DNA from: Ruminococcaceae bacterium UBA4958
GTDB taxonomy: Bacteria; Bacillota; Clostridia; Oscillospirales; Acutalibacteraceae
Assembly (NCBI GenBank): GCA_002397355.1
Contig: DHAI01000034.1
Span: 1-6,649, forward strand
Length of the DNA: 6,649 nt
Reading direction: 5' to 3'
Part shown: piece by piece, positions 1-4,067 of the stretch
Layout of the letters: every line of letters begins with the position of its first letter
How positions within the stretch are numbered: the stretch's first letter is position 1
Position numbers and translations under genes: made by a program
Notes under the pieces: generated by a model
What the model saw: the letters and a program-made list of their open reading frames with translations, nothing else
What the model was told of the DNA's origin: nothing
The model's database searches: none

Positions 1-556
1 GCTGGACCTTTGCAAACCGGCTGTAGCTCAGGCGCATGCTGATCACGATGCACGCCGACACGACGGCGACCACCGCGAACAGGATGATGCTCAGCCGGGG
101 GCTGAGCTTGACGGCCAGGATGATGCCGCCGACGCACATGATGGGCGCTTTGAAAAAGATCCGCATCATGCCGTTGACGAACTGGGTGATCTGGGACGTG
201 TCGTTTGTGACGCGGGTGATCAGGGAACCGCTTTCCATCCGGTCGGAGGCCGTCACCGAAAAGTGCATGATTTTTTGAAACACGTCCAGCCGCAGATCCG
301 CCCCGAAATTCTGAGAGACTTTGCCGGAAAGGATGTTCCGCGTCGTGGCGAACAGCGCGCCGCACACGGTGATCAGAAGCATCAGAAACCCATAGTGAAG
401 GATAACCGGCACCTGGCGGTTCTTCACGCCGTTATCGATGATGTTGGCCATGATGGTCGGCTGCAGCAGGTCGCACAGCGCCTCCAAAACCACGCAGGCG
501 ACCGCGATGACGAACAGGACGCCGTATTTTTTTAGATATCGCCTGTAAATTCCCAC
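1..556 (-). CDS. ABC exporter, N-terminal transmembrane part (partial)
   Basis: This is the first ~185 residues of a multidrug/peptide-type ABC transporter (type IV exporter, permease fused to ATPase); the rest, including the ATPase domain, lies beyond base 1. Four hydrophobic stretches are visible at about residues 13-31, 53-71, 135-150 and 155-174. Typical exporter membrane-domain signatures are present: LLQPTIMANIIDNGV near 30-44, the KVSQNFGADLR coupling region near 79-89, and SLITRVTNDTSQ near 111-122. Such proteins usually work as heterodimers, and a second half-transporter would be expected further left. The start is uncertain. A GTG at 556-554 gives the usual N-terminus (GIYRRYLKKYG), with a weak GGGAAG 8 nt upstream. 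An in-frame ATG at 595-593 would add 13 residues but has no properly spaced ribosome binding site. It lies 143 bases behind the MarR gene on the same strand, so it is probably regulated by MarR. Family very likely; substrate unknown. Confidence 0.9.
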   Translation of the reverse strand, partial: MGIYRRYLKKYGVLFVIAVACVVLEALCDLLQPTIMANIIDNGVKNRQVPVILHYGFLMLLITVCGALFATTRNILSGKVSQNFGADLRLDVFQKIMHFSVTASDRMESGSLITRVTNDTSQITQFVNGMMRIFFKAPIMCVGGIILAVKLSPRLSIILFAVVAVVSACIVISMRLSYSRFAKVQ

Positions 557-638
557 GGTACCAACTTCCCATTCCAGACGCGGCCGCGCGGACATCCCCG
601 CTTTCGATTGCGGGGAAAGAGCGCGGCGCGCGGGTATT

Positions 639-666
639 CGGCCGAAAACGGACGCCGTATCGGCCG
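639..666. other. Interrupted hairpin in the marR-ABC gap
   Basis: CGGCCGA (639-645) pairs with TCGGCCG (660-666), and inside it ACGG (648-651) pairs with CCGT (655-658) around a 3-base loop. No T-tract follows on either strand; on the minus strand a run of seven T precedes it. It lies in the 143-base gap between the regulator and exporter genes, so it may be an mRNA stability or processing element, or it may be chance in GC-rich DNA. Confidence 0.35.
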
Positions 667-699
667 TAAAAAAAACACGAGGTTTCGGCGGCCCTCCCG

Positions 700-1128
700 C
701 TATTCGAGAGCCTTTCCCGTAAGGTTCCGGTACATGCGGCACAGGTATTCGGTGAATTGACGCCGCTCTTCCGGCGAGAAGCCGTCGAGGGAGATTTCGT
801 CGATCCGGTGGCAAAGGCGCAGCCATTTTTCAAAGCCCGCCCGCCCTTTCTCCGTGATGGAGACCGACTCGGCCCGCCTGCGCTCGGCGGGCGCCGCTTT
901 TTGCACGAGCCCGGCCTTCGCCATGTTGTTGAGGACCTGGGAAACGGTGGCGGGTTCAATATCCAGAGCTTCGGCGATTTCCTTCTGCATGCAGCAGTCG
1001 TGCCGCGAGAGATACCGCAGAATCTTCGGCTGCCCCGGAGTCAGCCCGATTTCCACCATACCGGGGCGCGTCCTGTTTTTCTGCGCGTGAAACGTCCTTA
1101 CCAGGGCCAGATGAAGTTCCGTCGACAT
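700..1128 (-). CDS. MarR-family transcriptional regulator
   Basis: This is a 142-aa winged-helix repressor, the normal length for MarR proteins, which bind DNA as dimers and often release it on binding small phenolic or drug-like ligands or on cysteine oxidation. The core is intact. The segment LTPGQPKILRYLSRH (29-43) leads into the helix-turn-helix; the recognition helix is IEPATVSQVLNNMAKAGLV (57-75); the wing is APAERRRAESVSITEKG (79-95). N- and C-terminal helices form the expected dimer interface. An adjacent Cys pair at 45-46 just before the helix-turn-helix could sense oxidants, but this is inference. The ATG start is supported by AAAGGGG (1142-1136) 7 nt upstream. The gene leads an operon with the ABC exporter, a very common arrangement in clostridia in which MarR represses itself and the pump. 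The upstream promoter carries two palindromes suited to autoregulation. Confidence 0.93.
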   Translation of the reverse strand: MSTELHLALVRTFHAQKNRTRPGMVEIGLTPGQPKILRYLSRHDCCMQKEIAEALDIEPATVSQVLNNMAKAGLVQKAAPAERRRAESVSITEKGRAGFEKWLRLCHRIDEISLDGFSPEERRQFTEYLCRMYRNLTGKALE

Positions 1129-1145
1129 ATGGATGCCCCTTTATA

Positions 1146-1174
1146 ATTAGCGTACTAATAATTAGCATCCTAAT
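1146..1174. promoter_or_regulatory. Tandem MarR operators
   Basis: Two perfect palindromes lie head to tail with a 15-base period: ATTAG-CGTA-CTAAT (1146-1159) and ATTAG-CATC-CTAAT (1161-1174). A third left half, ATTAG, follows at 1175-1179. They cover the -10 edge, the start site and the space before the ribosome binding site of the MarR gene, where a dimeric repressor would block transcription. That this MarR is the binder is inferred from position. Confidence 0.8.
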
Positions 1175-1201
1175 ATTAGCGCATGATGCGGGACCTGTCA
1201 A
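1173..1201 (-). promoter_or_regulatory. Sigma-A promoter of the marR-ABC operon
   Basis: On the minus strand TTGACA (1201-1196) is followed after exactly 17 bases by TAATAT (1178-1173). The predicted start of transcription falls near 1166, inside the tandem palindromes, giving a leader of about 38 bases before the ATG at 1128. Confidence 0.8.
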
Positions 1202-1311
1202 GGTGTTCCGGTGAAATTCCGCATTTTCAGCGGGGAAGATCATACATTTCCTTAGGCGCTTCGTTTTTCCCGCATGGATTTTGCAATGCTCCGTGGGGAG
1301 TAGGGCGGCTG

Positions 1312-1320
1312 TGCTATAAT
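1312..1320 (+). promoter_or_regulatory. Extended -10 promoter of the flavoprotein gene
   Basis: TG-C-TATAAT is a perfect extended -10 element. No good -35 box sits 16-18 bases upstream, as is usual for extended -10 promoters. A second TATAAT at 1337-1342 is too close to the ribosome binding site to act as the -10 for this gene. Confidence 0.55.
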
Positions 1321-1363
1321 AATAATCGAGACGGATTATAATTTTTGGAAGGATGACGACAGC

Positions 1364-1978
1364 ATGAACGTTTTACTTGTCAACGGGAGTCCCCACAGGT
1401 CCGGGTGCACTTATACCGCCCTCTCCGAGGTCGCGGCCGCGCTGAAAAAGGAGGGGATCGGCGCCGAGTTTTTCTGGATCGGGACAAAAGCGGTGCATGG
1501 ATGCACCGCCTGCGGCAAATGCCGGGAGCTTGGAAAGTGCGTTTTCGACGACGACGTGTGCAACGAACTGATCGAGCGCATGCAGAAGGCCGACGGGATC
1601 ATCGTCGGTTCCCCCGTCTATTACGGCGGACCGAACGGCGCGCTCTGCGCGGTTCTGGACAGAGCGTTCTACAGCGCTTCCGCGACGCTGGCCAACAAGC
1701 CGGCCGCCGCCGTCGTAAGCTGCCGCAGAGGCGGGGCCAGCGCTTCGTTCGACCGGCTGAACAAATATTTCACGATAAGCCGCATGCCGGTGGTTCCGTC
1801 GCAGTATTGGAACTCCGTCCACGGCAAAGCCCCGGGGGAAGTCAGAAAGGACTTGGAAGGGCTGCAGACAATGCGCACCCTGGGGAAAAACATGGCGTGG
1901 ATGTTGAAATCCATCCAAAAGGCGAAGCTGGAGCCTCCCAGACCGGAGCCGCAGATCGCGACGAATTTCATCCGATAA
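1364..1978 (+). CDS. Iron-sulfur flavoprotein-like FMN reductase
   Basis: A 204-aa flavodoxin-fold protein of the NADPH-dependent FMN reductase superfamily, probably a cytosolic electron-transfer or quinone/nitro-reducing flavoprotein. The N-terminal strand and phosphate loop MNVLLVNGSPHRSGCT (1-16) and the GSPVYYGGPNG loop (from ~82) bind FMN. Between them sit C47, C50, C53 and C59 in the spacing C-X2-C-X2-C-X5-C. This matches the compact cysteine motif of archaeal and clostridial iron-sulfur flavoproteins (Isf), which hold a [4Fe-4S] cluster that passes electrons to FMN. The start has GGAAGGA (1347-1353) 10 nt upstream. The gene has its own promoter and terminator and no obvious partner, so its electron donor and substrate cannot be read from context. 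It may be a general detoxifying oxidoreductase, which would suit the MarR/exporter neighbours. Family assignment is firm; cluster binding is inferred from the motif. Confidence 0.9.
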   Translation: MNVLLVNGSPHRSGCTYTALSEVAAALKKEGIGAEFFWIGTKAVHGCTACGKCRELGKCVFDDDVCNELIERMQKADGIIVGSPVYYGGPNGALCAVLDRAFYSASATLANKPAAAVVSCRRGGASASFDRLNKYFTISRMPVVPSQYWNSVHGKAPGEVRKDLEGLQTMRTLGKNMAWMLKSIQKAKLEPPRPEPQIATNFIR

Positions 1979-1988
1979 AATCGCGGCG

Positions 1989-2024
1989 GGGGCCGCCGGA
2001 AGCGAGCCGGCGGCCCCGTTTCCG
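1989..2024 (+). terminator. GC hairpin after the flavoprotein gene
   Basis: GGGGCCGCCGG (1989-1999) and CCGGCGGCCCC (2007-2017) form a perfect 11-base stem with a 7-base loop, 10 bases after the stop codon. Only GTTTCC follows, so the U-tract is poor and termination may be partial. The right arm overlaps the palindrome at 2016-2031. Confidence 0.55.
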
Positions 2025-2031
2025 GAAACGG
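2016..2031. repeat. 16-base perfect palindrome
   Basis: CCGTTTCC joined directly to GGAAACGG reads the same on both strands. It overlaps the end of the preceding hairpin and is followed by a second small palindrome, ACCGGT (2032-2037). Its role is unknown; it could be a regulator site or a competing RNA fold. Confidence 0.5.
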
Positions 2032-2183
2032 ACCGGTAAACGGAATGGACAGACCGGAAATTTTCCACAAGATATGGAAGATACGATACGTTGAGATGCA
2101 ATATGTTGACAACTTGGTGGAATATGTGGAAACATCCCGTTGACATAAAATAGACCGAAAATTTACGCAGGCATGCTTGCAGC

Positions 2184-2195
2184 CGTTACGGTTCC
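2184..2195 (+). repeat. Leader segment complementary to a downstream terminator arm
   Basis: CGTTACGGTTCC is the exact reverse complement of GGAACCGTAACG at 2370-2381, the segment that contains the left arm of the terminator after the 45-aa gene. The two copies flank the gene. In RNA the leader copy could pair with the terminator arm and compete with terminator folding. The wider upstream region (2038-2183) is AT-rich and holds two TTGACA boxes (2106-2111 and 2140-2145), but neither has a convincing -10 box at the right distance. Confidence 0.45.
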
Positions 2196-2228
2196 GACAT
2201 AAGATATGAGAGGAAAGGTGGGGTGCCG

Positions 2229-2366
2229 ATGGGCGTCATCTACGAACTCACAAGACTTTCAAATGAAAAGAAGAGAAAATTTGTGGAAGGGATCATCCGC
2301 CAGGAAGCGGCGAAAAAGCTTCACCCGCAGCGTGCCGAGAGGATAAAAGTCCAAACGAGGAAATAA
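2229..2366 (+). CDS. Small basic protein, 45 aa, unknown function
   Basis: I do not recognise a family. The product is a 45-residue soluble, Lys/Arg-rich, probably all-helical protein that begins MGVIYELTRLSNEKKRKF and ends KVQTRK; it has no Cys, signal peptide or membrane segment. Reality as a gene is supported by a purine-rich ribosome binding site (AAAGGTGGGG, 2214-2223) 5 nt before the ATG, and by a clean factor-independent terminator starting 7 bases after the stop. It is the first of five small genes in a row on this strand. Its basic helical character would suit a nucleic-acid or ribosome-associated role, but that is speculation. The 12-base inverted repeat around it suggests that its expression, or read-through beyond it, is controlled at the RNA level. 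Confidence 0.6.
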   Translation: MGVIYELTRLSNEKKRKFVEGIIRQEAAKKLHPQRAERIKVQTRK

Positions 2367-2373
2367 TTTGGAA

Positions 2374-2403
2374 CCGTAACGAGTGGGTTGCGGGTATTTT
2401 TTT
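2374..2403 (+). terminator. Terminator after the first 45-aa gene
   Basis: CCGTAAC (2374-2380) pairs with GTTGCGG (2387-2393), including one G-T wobble, around a 6-base loop. Seven T follow at 2397-2403 after a 3-base gap. The left arm is part of the sequence complementary to the leader at 2184-2195. Confidence 0.75.
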
Positions 2404-2547
2404 GCCGCGATCGAGGTCCGCCCCCGGTCCGCGCATGGCGGGCGGTTCCGCTCCCGCAGTCTTCCCGGCGGCTGGCAGGCCGCTCCTTCCCTCTGTAAAT
2501 AAAATTTTGTTTCCTGGACAGCCTATTCCCGAAAGGGGGCCGACGGA

Positions 2548-2685
2548 TTGAAAAAGAAAGAAGATCCTGCCGACGACAGGAAAAAAATCGAAAGCAAGCC
2601 TCGCAGAAAGCCGCGGACCAAACCCGAAAAACAGCTCGGGATGACGCCCAAGGAAGGCGCCGACGACGACAATCCGGCGATGTAG
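2548..2685 (+). CDS. Small, highly charged protein, 45 aa, TTG start
   Basis: I do not recognise a family. The 45 residues start from TTG (read as Met) with a strong AAAGGGGG (2532-2539) 8 nt upstream, and end DDDNPAM. The N-terminal two thirds is crowded with Lys, Arg, Asp and Glu plus several Pro (KKKEDPADDRKKIESK, then PRRKPRTKPEK); the C-terminal third is acidic (TPKEGADDDNP). This composition predicts an intrinsically disordered protein with a basic-to-acidic charge gradient. There is no Cys, no hydrophobic segment and no signal peptide. A strong terminator begins 6 bases after the stop, which together with the ribosome binding site makes a real gene likely. Upstream, TAAAAT (2500-2505) is a possible -10 box without a clear -35. 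The unit is bracketed by terminators on both sides (2374-2403 and 2692-2716), so it is probably transcribed alone. Confidence 0.6.
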   Translation: MKKKEDPADDRKKIESKPRRKPRTKPEKQLGMTPKEGADDDNPAM

Positions 2686-2691
2686 GCTTTT

Positions 2692-2716
2692 ACCGTCCCG
2701 CGGAGGGGCGGTTTTT
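2692..2716 (+). terminator. Terminator after the TTG-start small gene
   Basis: ACCGTCCC (2692-2699) pairs with GGGGCGGT (2705-2712), including one wobble pair, around a 5-base loop and runs straight into five T (2712-2716). This is a classic factor-independent terminator. Confidence 0.85.
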
Positions 2717-2826
2717 CTGTTTCCCCGTATTCCCGGCCCGTTTTCGGGCGGTGCCGTGCTTTGCCGCGGAATGGGGAAACAAAGACGATGCTTTTTCAAC
2801 GGAGTCCTTGTATTTTCCTTCGCCTT

Positions 2827-2841
2827 GCAGATACTATCTGC
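2827..2841. promoter_or_regulatory. Perfect dyad abutting a ribosome binding site
   Basis: GCAGAT-ACT-ATCTGC is a perfect 6-base inverted repeat with a 3-base centre. It ends one base before the AGGTGA ribosome binding site (2843-2848) of the 62-aa gene. As RNA it would form a small hairpin stacked against the site; as DNA it could be an operator. Nothing in the window identifies its binder. Confidence 0.5.
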
Positions 2842-2854
2842 GAGGTGATTTTTT

Positions 2855-3043
2855 ATGTACCGCGATCTGCACGAGCTTTTGATGCGCAGCTCCAGCACAT
2901 GCCGATATTTTACCAGCCTTCCCGTGGAGGTGCAAATGGACCTTCACCGGATGAATTCCAGCATCCGAACCGCAGAGCAGCTTCATCGCTGGGCGGGTTG
3001 CCGCCAAAATGACCTTCCCGATTTTCCGCAAGCCGGGTCGTAG
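2855..3043 (+). CDS. Small conserved-type protein, 62 aa
   Basis: The start is secure: GAGGTGA (2842-2848) lies 6 nt before the ATG. The product begins MYRDLHELLMRSSSTCRYF, continues SLPVEVQMDLHRMNSSIRTAEQLHRWAG, and ends in a short polar tail. From memory this resembles a widespread group of uncharacterised small Firmicutes proteins built as a tyrosine/serine-rich N-terminal segment, then an S-L-P-x-x-V-Q motif, then a helix with an H-x-x-x-I pattern and a second leucine-rich helix. No function is established that I know of. It is predicted to be soluble and helical, with two Cys (16 and 49). The tail after about residue 50 (RQNDLPDFPQAGS) looks less conserved. It sits alone, 139 bases after one terminator and followed by a GC-rich hairpin, so it is likely a single-gene unit. 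Confidence 0.72.
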   Translation: MYRDLHELLMRSSSTCRYFTSLPVEVQMDLHRMNSSIRTAEQLHRWAGCRQNDLPDFPQAGS

Positions 3044-3053
3044 CCGCTTTCCT

Positions 3054-3090
3054 GCGCGCGGCCGGATTCGCGGCGCGCCTCTGTTTACTT
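3054..3090 (+). terminator. Possible weak terminator after the 62-aa gene
   Basis: GCGCGC (3054-3059) can pair with GCGCGC (3073-3078) around a 13-base loop, followed by a broken T-rich stretch (CTCTGTTTACTTT). The arms are self-complementary and the U-tract is poor, so this is only a candidate. Confidence 0.3.
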
Positions 3091-3112
3091 TGCGGCCGAA
3101 ATGGAATATAGT
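3084..3112 (+). promoter_or_regulatory. Sigma-A promoter of the Cys-rich small gene
   Basis: TTTACT (3084-3089), 17 bases, TATAGT (3107-3112). The start of transcription would be near 3119, leaving a leader of about 93 bases before the ATG at 3212. Confidence 0.5.
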
Positions 3113-3211
3113 ATTATTGTCGTCGGATGAGAACAGACGGGTTTGGCGGCCTGCATATGCCGTTCGAGACGCGCGGGCCGCATCCGGAATTTGCTGAGGA
3201 GGCAGGCTTCC

Positions 3212-3427
3212 ATGGACGAAAAATATTTGATCAAAAACACTACGCGGGAACAGCGTGAAAAAATTATCCGCGACGCTTTGAGCTGCAACGGAGTCAGCTG
3301 TGAGGAGTGTTCCGCATGCGACGCTTACGGAGCGGTCAACCCGCTGGAGATGTATCAGCCGTACATCGACGGGAAAAAGGAGATCCAGGAGATCAACCGG
3401 GAATATGTGGCGAATTACCTCAAATAG
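3212..3427 (+). CDS. Small Cys-rich protein, 71 aa, probable metal site
   Basis: The start ATG follows a perfect GAGGAGG (3196-3202) by 9 nt; an upstream in-frame start at 3143 lacks such a site. The protein opens MDEKYLIKNTTREQREKIIRD, has a central cluster CNGVSCEECSAC (25-36, spacing C-X4-C-X2-C-X2-C), and ends with an acidic helical part (EMYQPYIDGKKEIQEINREY). Four closely spaced Cys suggest binding of zinc or an Fe-S cluster; this is inferred. From memory it belongs to a group of 60-75-aa clostridial proteins with the same opening (YLIK-x-T-T-x-E-x-R-x-K-I) and the same MY-x-x-YIDGK-x-E-x-x-E-x-N ending. Some of these carry a label relating them to purine biosynthesis, which nothing in this sequence supports. 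It has its own promoter and a following hairpin, so it is probably expressed alone. Confidence 0.82.
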   Translation: MDEKYLIKNTTREQREKIIRDALSCNGVSCEECSACDAYGAVNPLEMYQPYIDGKKEIQEINREYVANYLK

Positions 3428-3428
3428 G

Positions 3429-3468
3429 GCCGGAGGGTTTCCGGCGGGGCCGGGAGGCGGCCTTTCTT
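3429..3468 (+). terminator. Double hairpin after the Cys-rich gene
   Basis: Two adjacent stems follow the stop codon: GCCGGA/TCCGGC (3429-3434 with 3440-3445), then GGCCG/CGGCC (3448-3452 with 3458-3462). The second is followed by TTTCTT (3463-3468). The second hairpin is a reasonable factor-independent terminator with a short stem. Confidence 0.5.
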
Positions 3469-3531
3469 CCTCCGCGGCGCGAAAGCGGCCCCGCGCCGGG
3501 CTGCAACATGATTCGTGATTCGTCTTGACAC

Positions 3532-3560
3532 TTGACATAAGCGGCTCGTTGGGATAAACT
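3532..3560 (+). promoter_or_regulatory. Strong sigma-A promoter of the HMA gene
   Basis: TTGACA (3532-3537), 17 bases, TAAACT (3555-3560). A second TTGACA lies 7 bases earlier (3525-3530), making a direct repeat CTTGACA-CTTGACA. Transcription should begin near 3567, just before a palindrome. Confidence 0.75.
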
Positions 3561-3569
3561 GAAGCCGAA

Positions 3570-3598
3570 CGATTAGTTACGACTAACTCAATGAATCG
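3570..3598. promoter_or_regulatory. Start-site operator upstream of the HMA gene
   Basis: TTAGT-TACG-ACTAA (3573-3586) is a perfect palindrome, overlapping a second one, AGTTA-CGAC-TAACT (3575-3588). Outer arms CGATT (3570-3574) and AATCG (3594-3598) can add to a larger bulged hairpin. The site lies immediately after the predicted start of transcription, a usual place for a repressor. A metal-responsive repressor is a fair guess from the gene controlled; the half-site TTAG resembles DtxR-type and MarR-type half-sites, but the spacing matches neither closely. Confidence 0.6.
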
Positions 3599-3630
3599 CT
3601 CGCGCCCCGCCTTTCGAGTGGTGCGGCCGG

Positions 3631-3667
3631 CTTTTCTGGGTTGGTGCTCTGAAAAGGGGGTTTCCCA
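3631..3667 (+). promoter_or_regulatory. Leader hairpin over the HMA ribosome binding site
   Basis: CTTTTC (3631-3636) is complementary to GAAAAG (3651-3656), which includes the first bases of the ribosome binding site AAGGGGG (3654-3660). The rest of that site can pair as GGG-TTT-CCC (3658-3666), or TGGG (3637-3640) can pair with CCCA (3664-3667). Either fold would hide the site, so translation may be controlled. No known riboswitch class is recognised in the 100-base leader. Confidence 0.4.
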
Positions 3668-4036
3668 ATGGGAACTGCAATTATTTGCGTGGTCATCCTC
3701 GCGCTTCTTGTCGTGGGGATCAAAACCTCGTTGAAACGGATCCATTCGGGCTGTTGCGGCGGAGGGGACGCGCCGAAGAAATGGAAGGTCGCGGACAAAA
3801 CCAGGGCGCATTATCCGTACGCCGTCAGGATGGAGATCGAAGGGATGTCGTGCCGGAACTGTGCGGTCCGCGTGGAGAATGCCCTCAACAAGCTGGGCAA
3901 CGTGTGGGCCAAAGTTAATTTGGAGAAAAAAGAAGCGACGGTTCTGCTGAAAGAAAACGTGGACGACGAGAAGCTGTCCGCAGCCGTCGGCGCGGCCGGA
4001 TATTCCGCCGGCAGGATCGCGCATATCCGGCCGTGA
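3668..4036 (+). CDS. One-TM heavy-metal-associated (HMA) domain protein
   Basis: A 122-aa protein in two parts. Residues 3-20 are a hydrophobic helix (TAIICVVILALLVVGIKT), probably a membrane anchor with the rest in the cytosol. It is followed by a basic stretch and a Cys/Gly patch, SGCCGGG (27-33), like that of the small FeoB-associated Cys-rich membrane proteins. Residues ~51-118 form an HMA domain with the metal loop GMSCRNC (Cys 62 and Cys 65) and the expected beta-alpha-beta-beta-alpha-beta pattern (RVENALNKLGNVWAKVNL, then KEATVLL). HMA domains bind Cu(I) and similar soft metals through the two Cys and hand them to P-type ATPases. The ATG is set by AAGGGGG 7 nt upstream. No ATPase or repressor gene is adjacent, so the partner is elsewhere. 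Its separate strong promoter, operator and structured leader imply tight control. The domain assignment is firm; the metal is not decided by sequence. Confidence 0.92.
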   Translation: MGTAIICVVILALLVVGIKTSLKRIHSGCCGGGDAPKKWKVADKTRAHYPYAVRMEIEGMSCRNCAVRVENALNKLGNVWAKVNLEKKEATVLLKENVDDEKLSAAVGAAGYSAGRIAHIRP

Positions 4037-4067
4037 TTCCCCCAAAGCCGGTTTTCCGGGAAATGCG

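Noticed and set aside
1373..2146. Minus-strand open frame opposite the flavoprotein gene
   Set aside because: It is antisense to a gene with an intact flavodoxin fold and Cys motif, and shows no domain of its own.
2144..2152. CATAAAATA, similar to a sporulation sigma-E/sigma-K -10 element
   Set aside because: No matching -35 element stands at the right distance, and such a short AT-rich match is likely by chance in this AT-rich leader.
2038..2183. Possible replication-type region (AT-rich, TTTCCACA and GTGGAA words)
   Set aside because: No word matches a DnaA box well enough (TTATCCACA) and there is no cluster; ordinary leader or promoter DNA is the simpler reading.
2293..2898. Minus-strand open frame (201 codons) opposite the two 45-aa genes
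   Set aside because: It crosses two terminators and the start of the 62-aa gene, has no ribosome binding site and has a random-looking product.
2834..4045. Long minus-strand open frame (403 codons) across the small-gene island
   Set aside because: It is antisense to three well-supported plus-strand genes, its product is low-complexity and rich in Arg, Pro, His and Ala with no family character, and it has no ribosome binding site. Long antisense frames are expected in GC-rich coding DNA.
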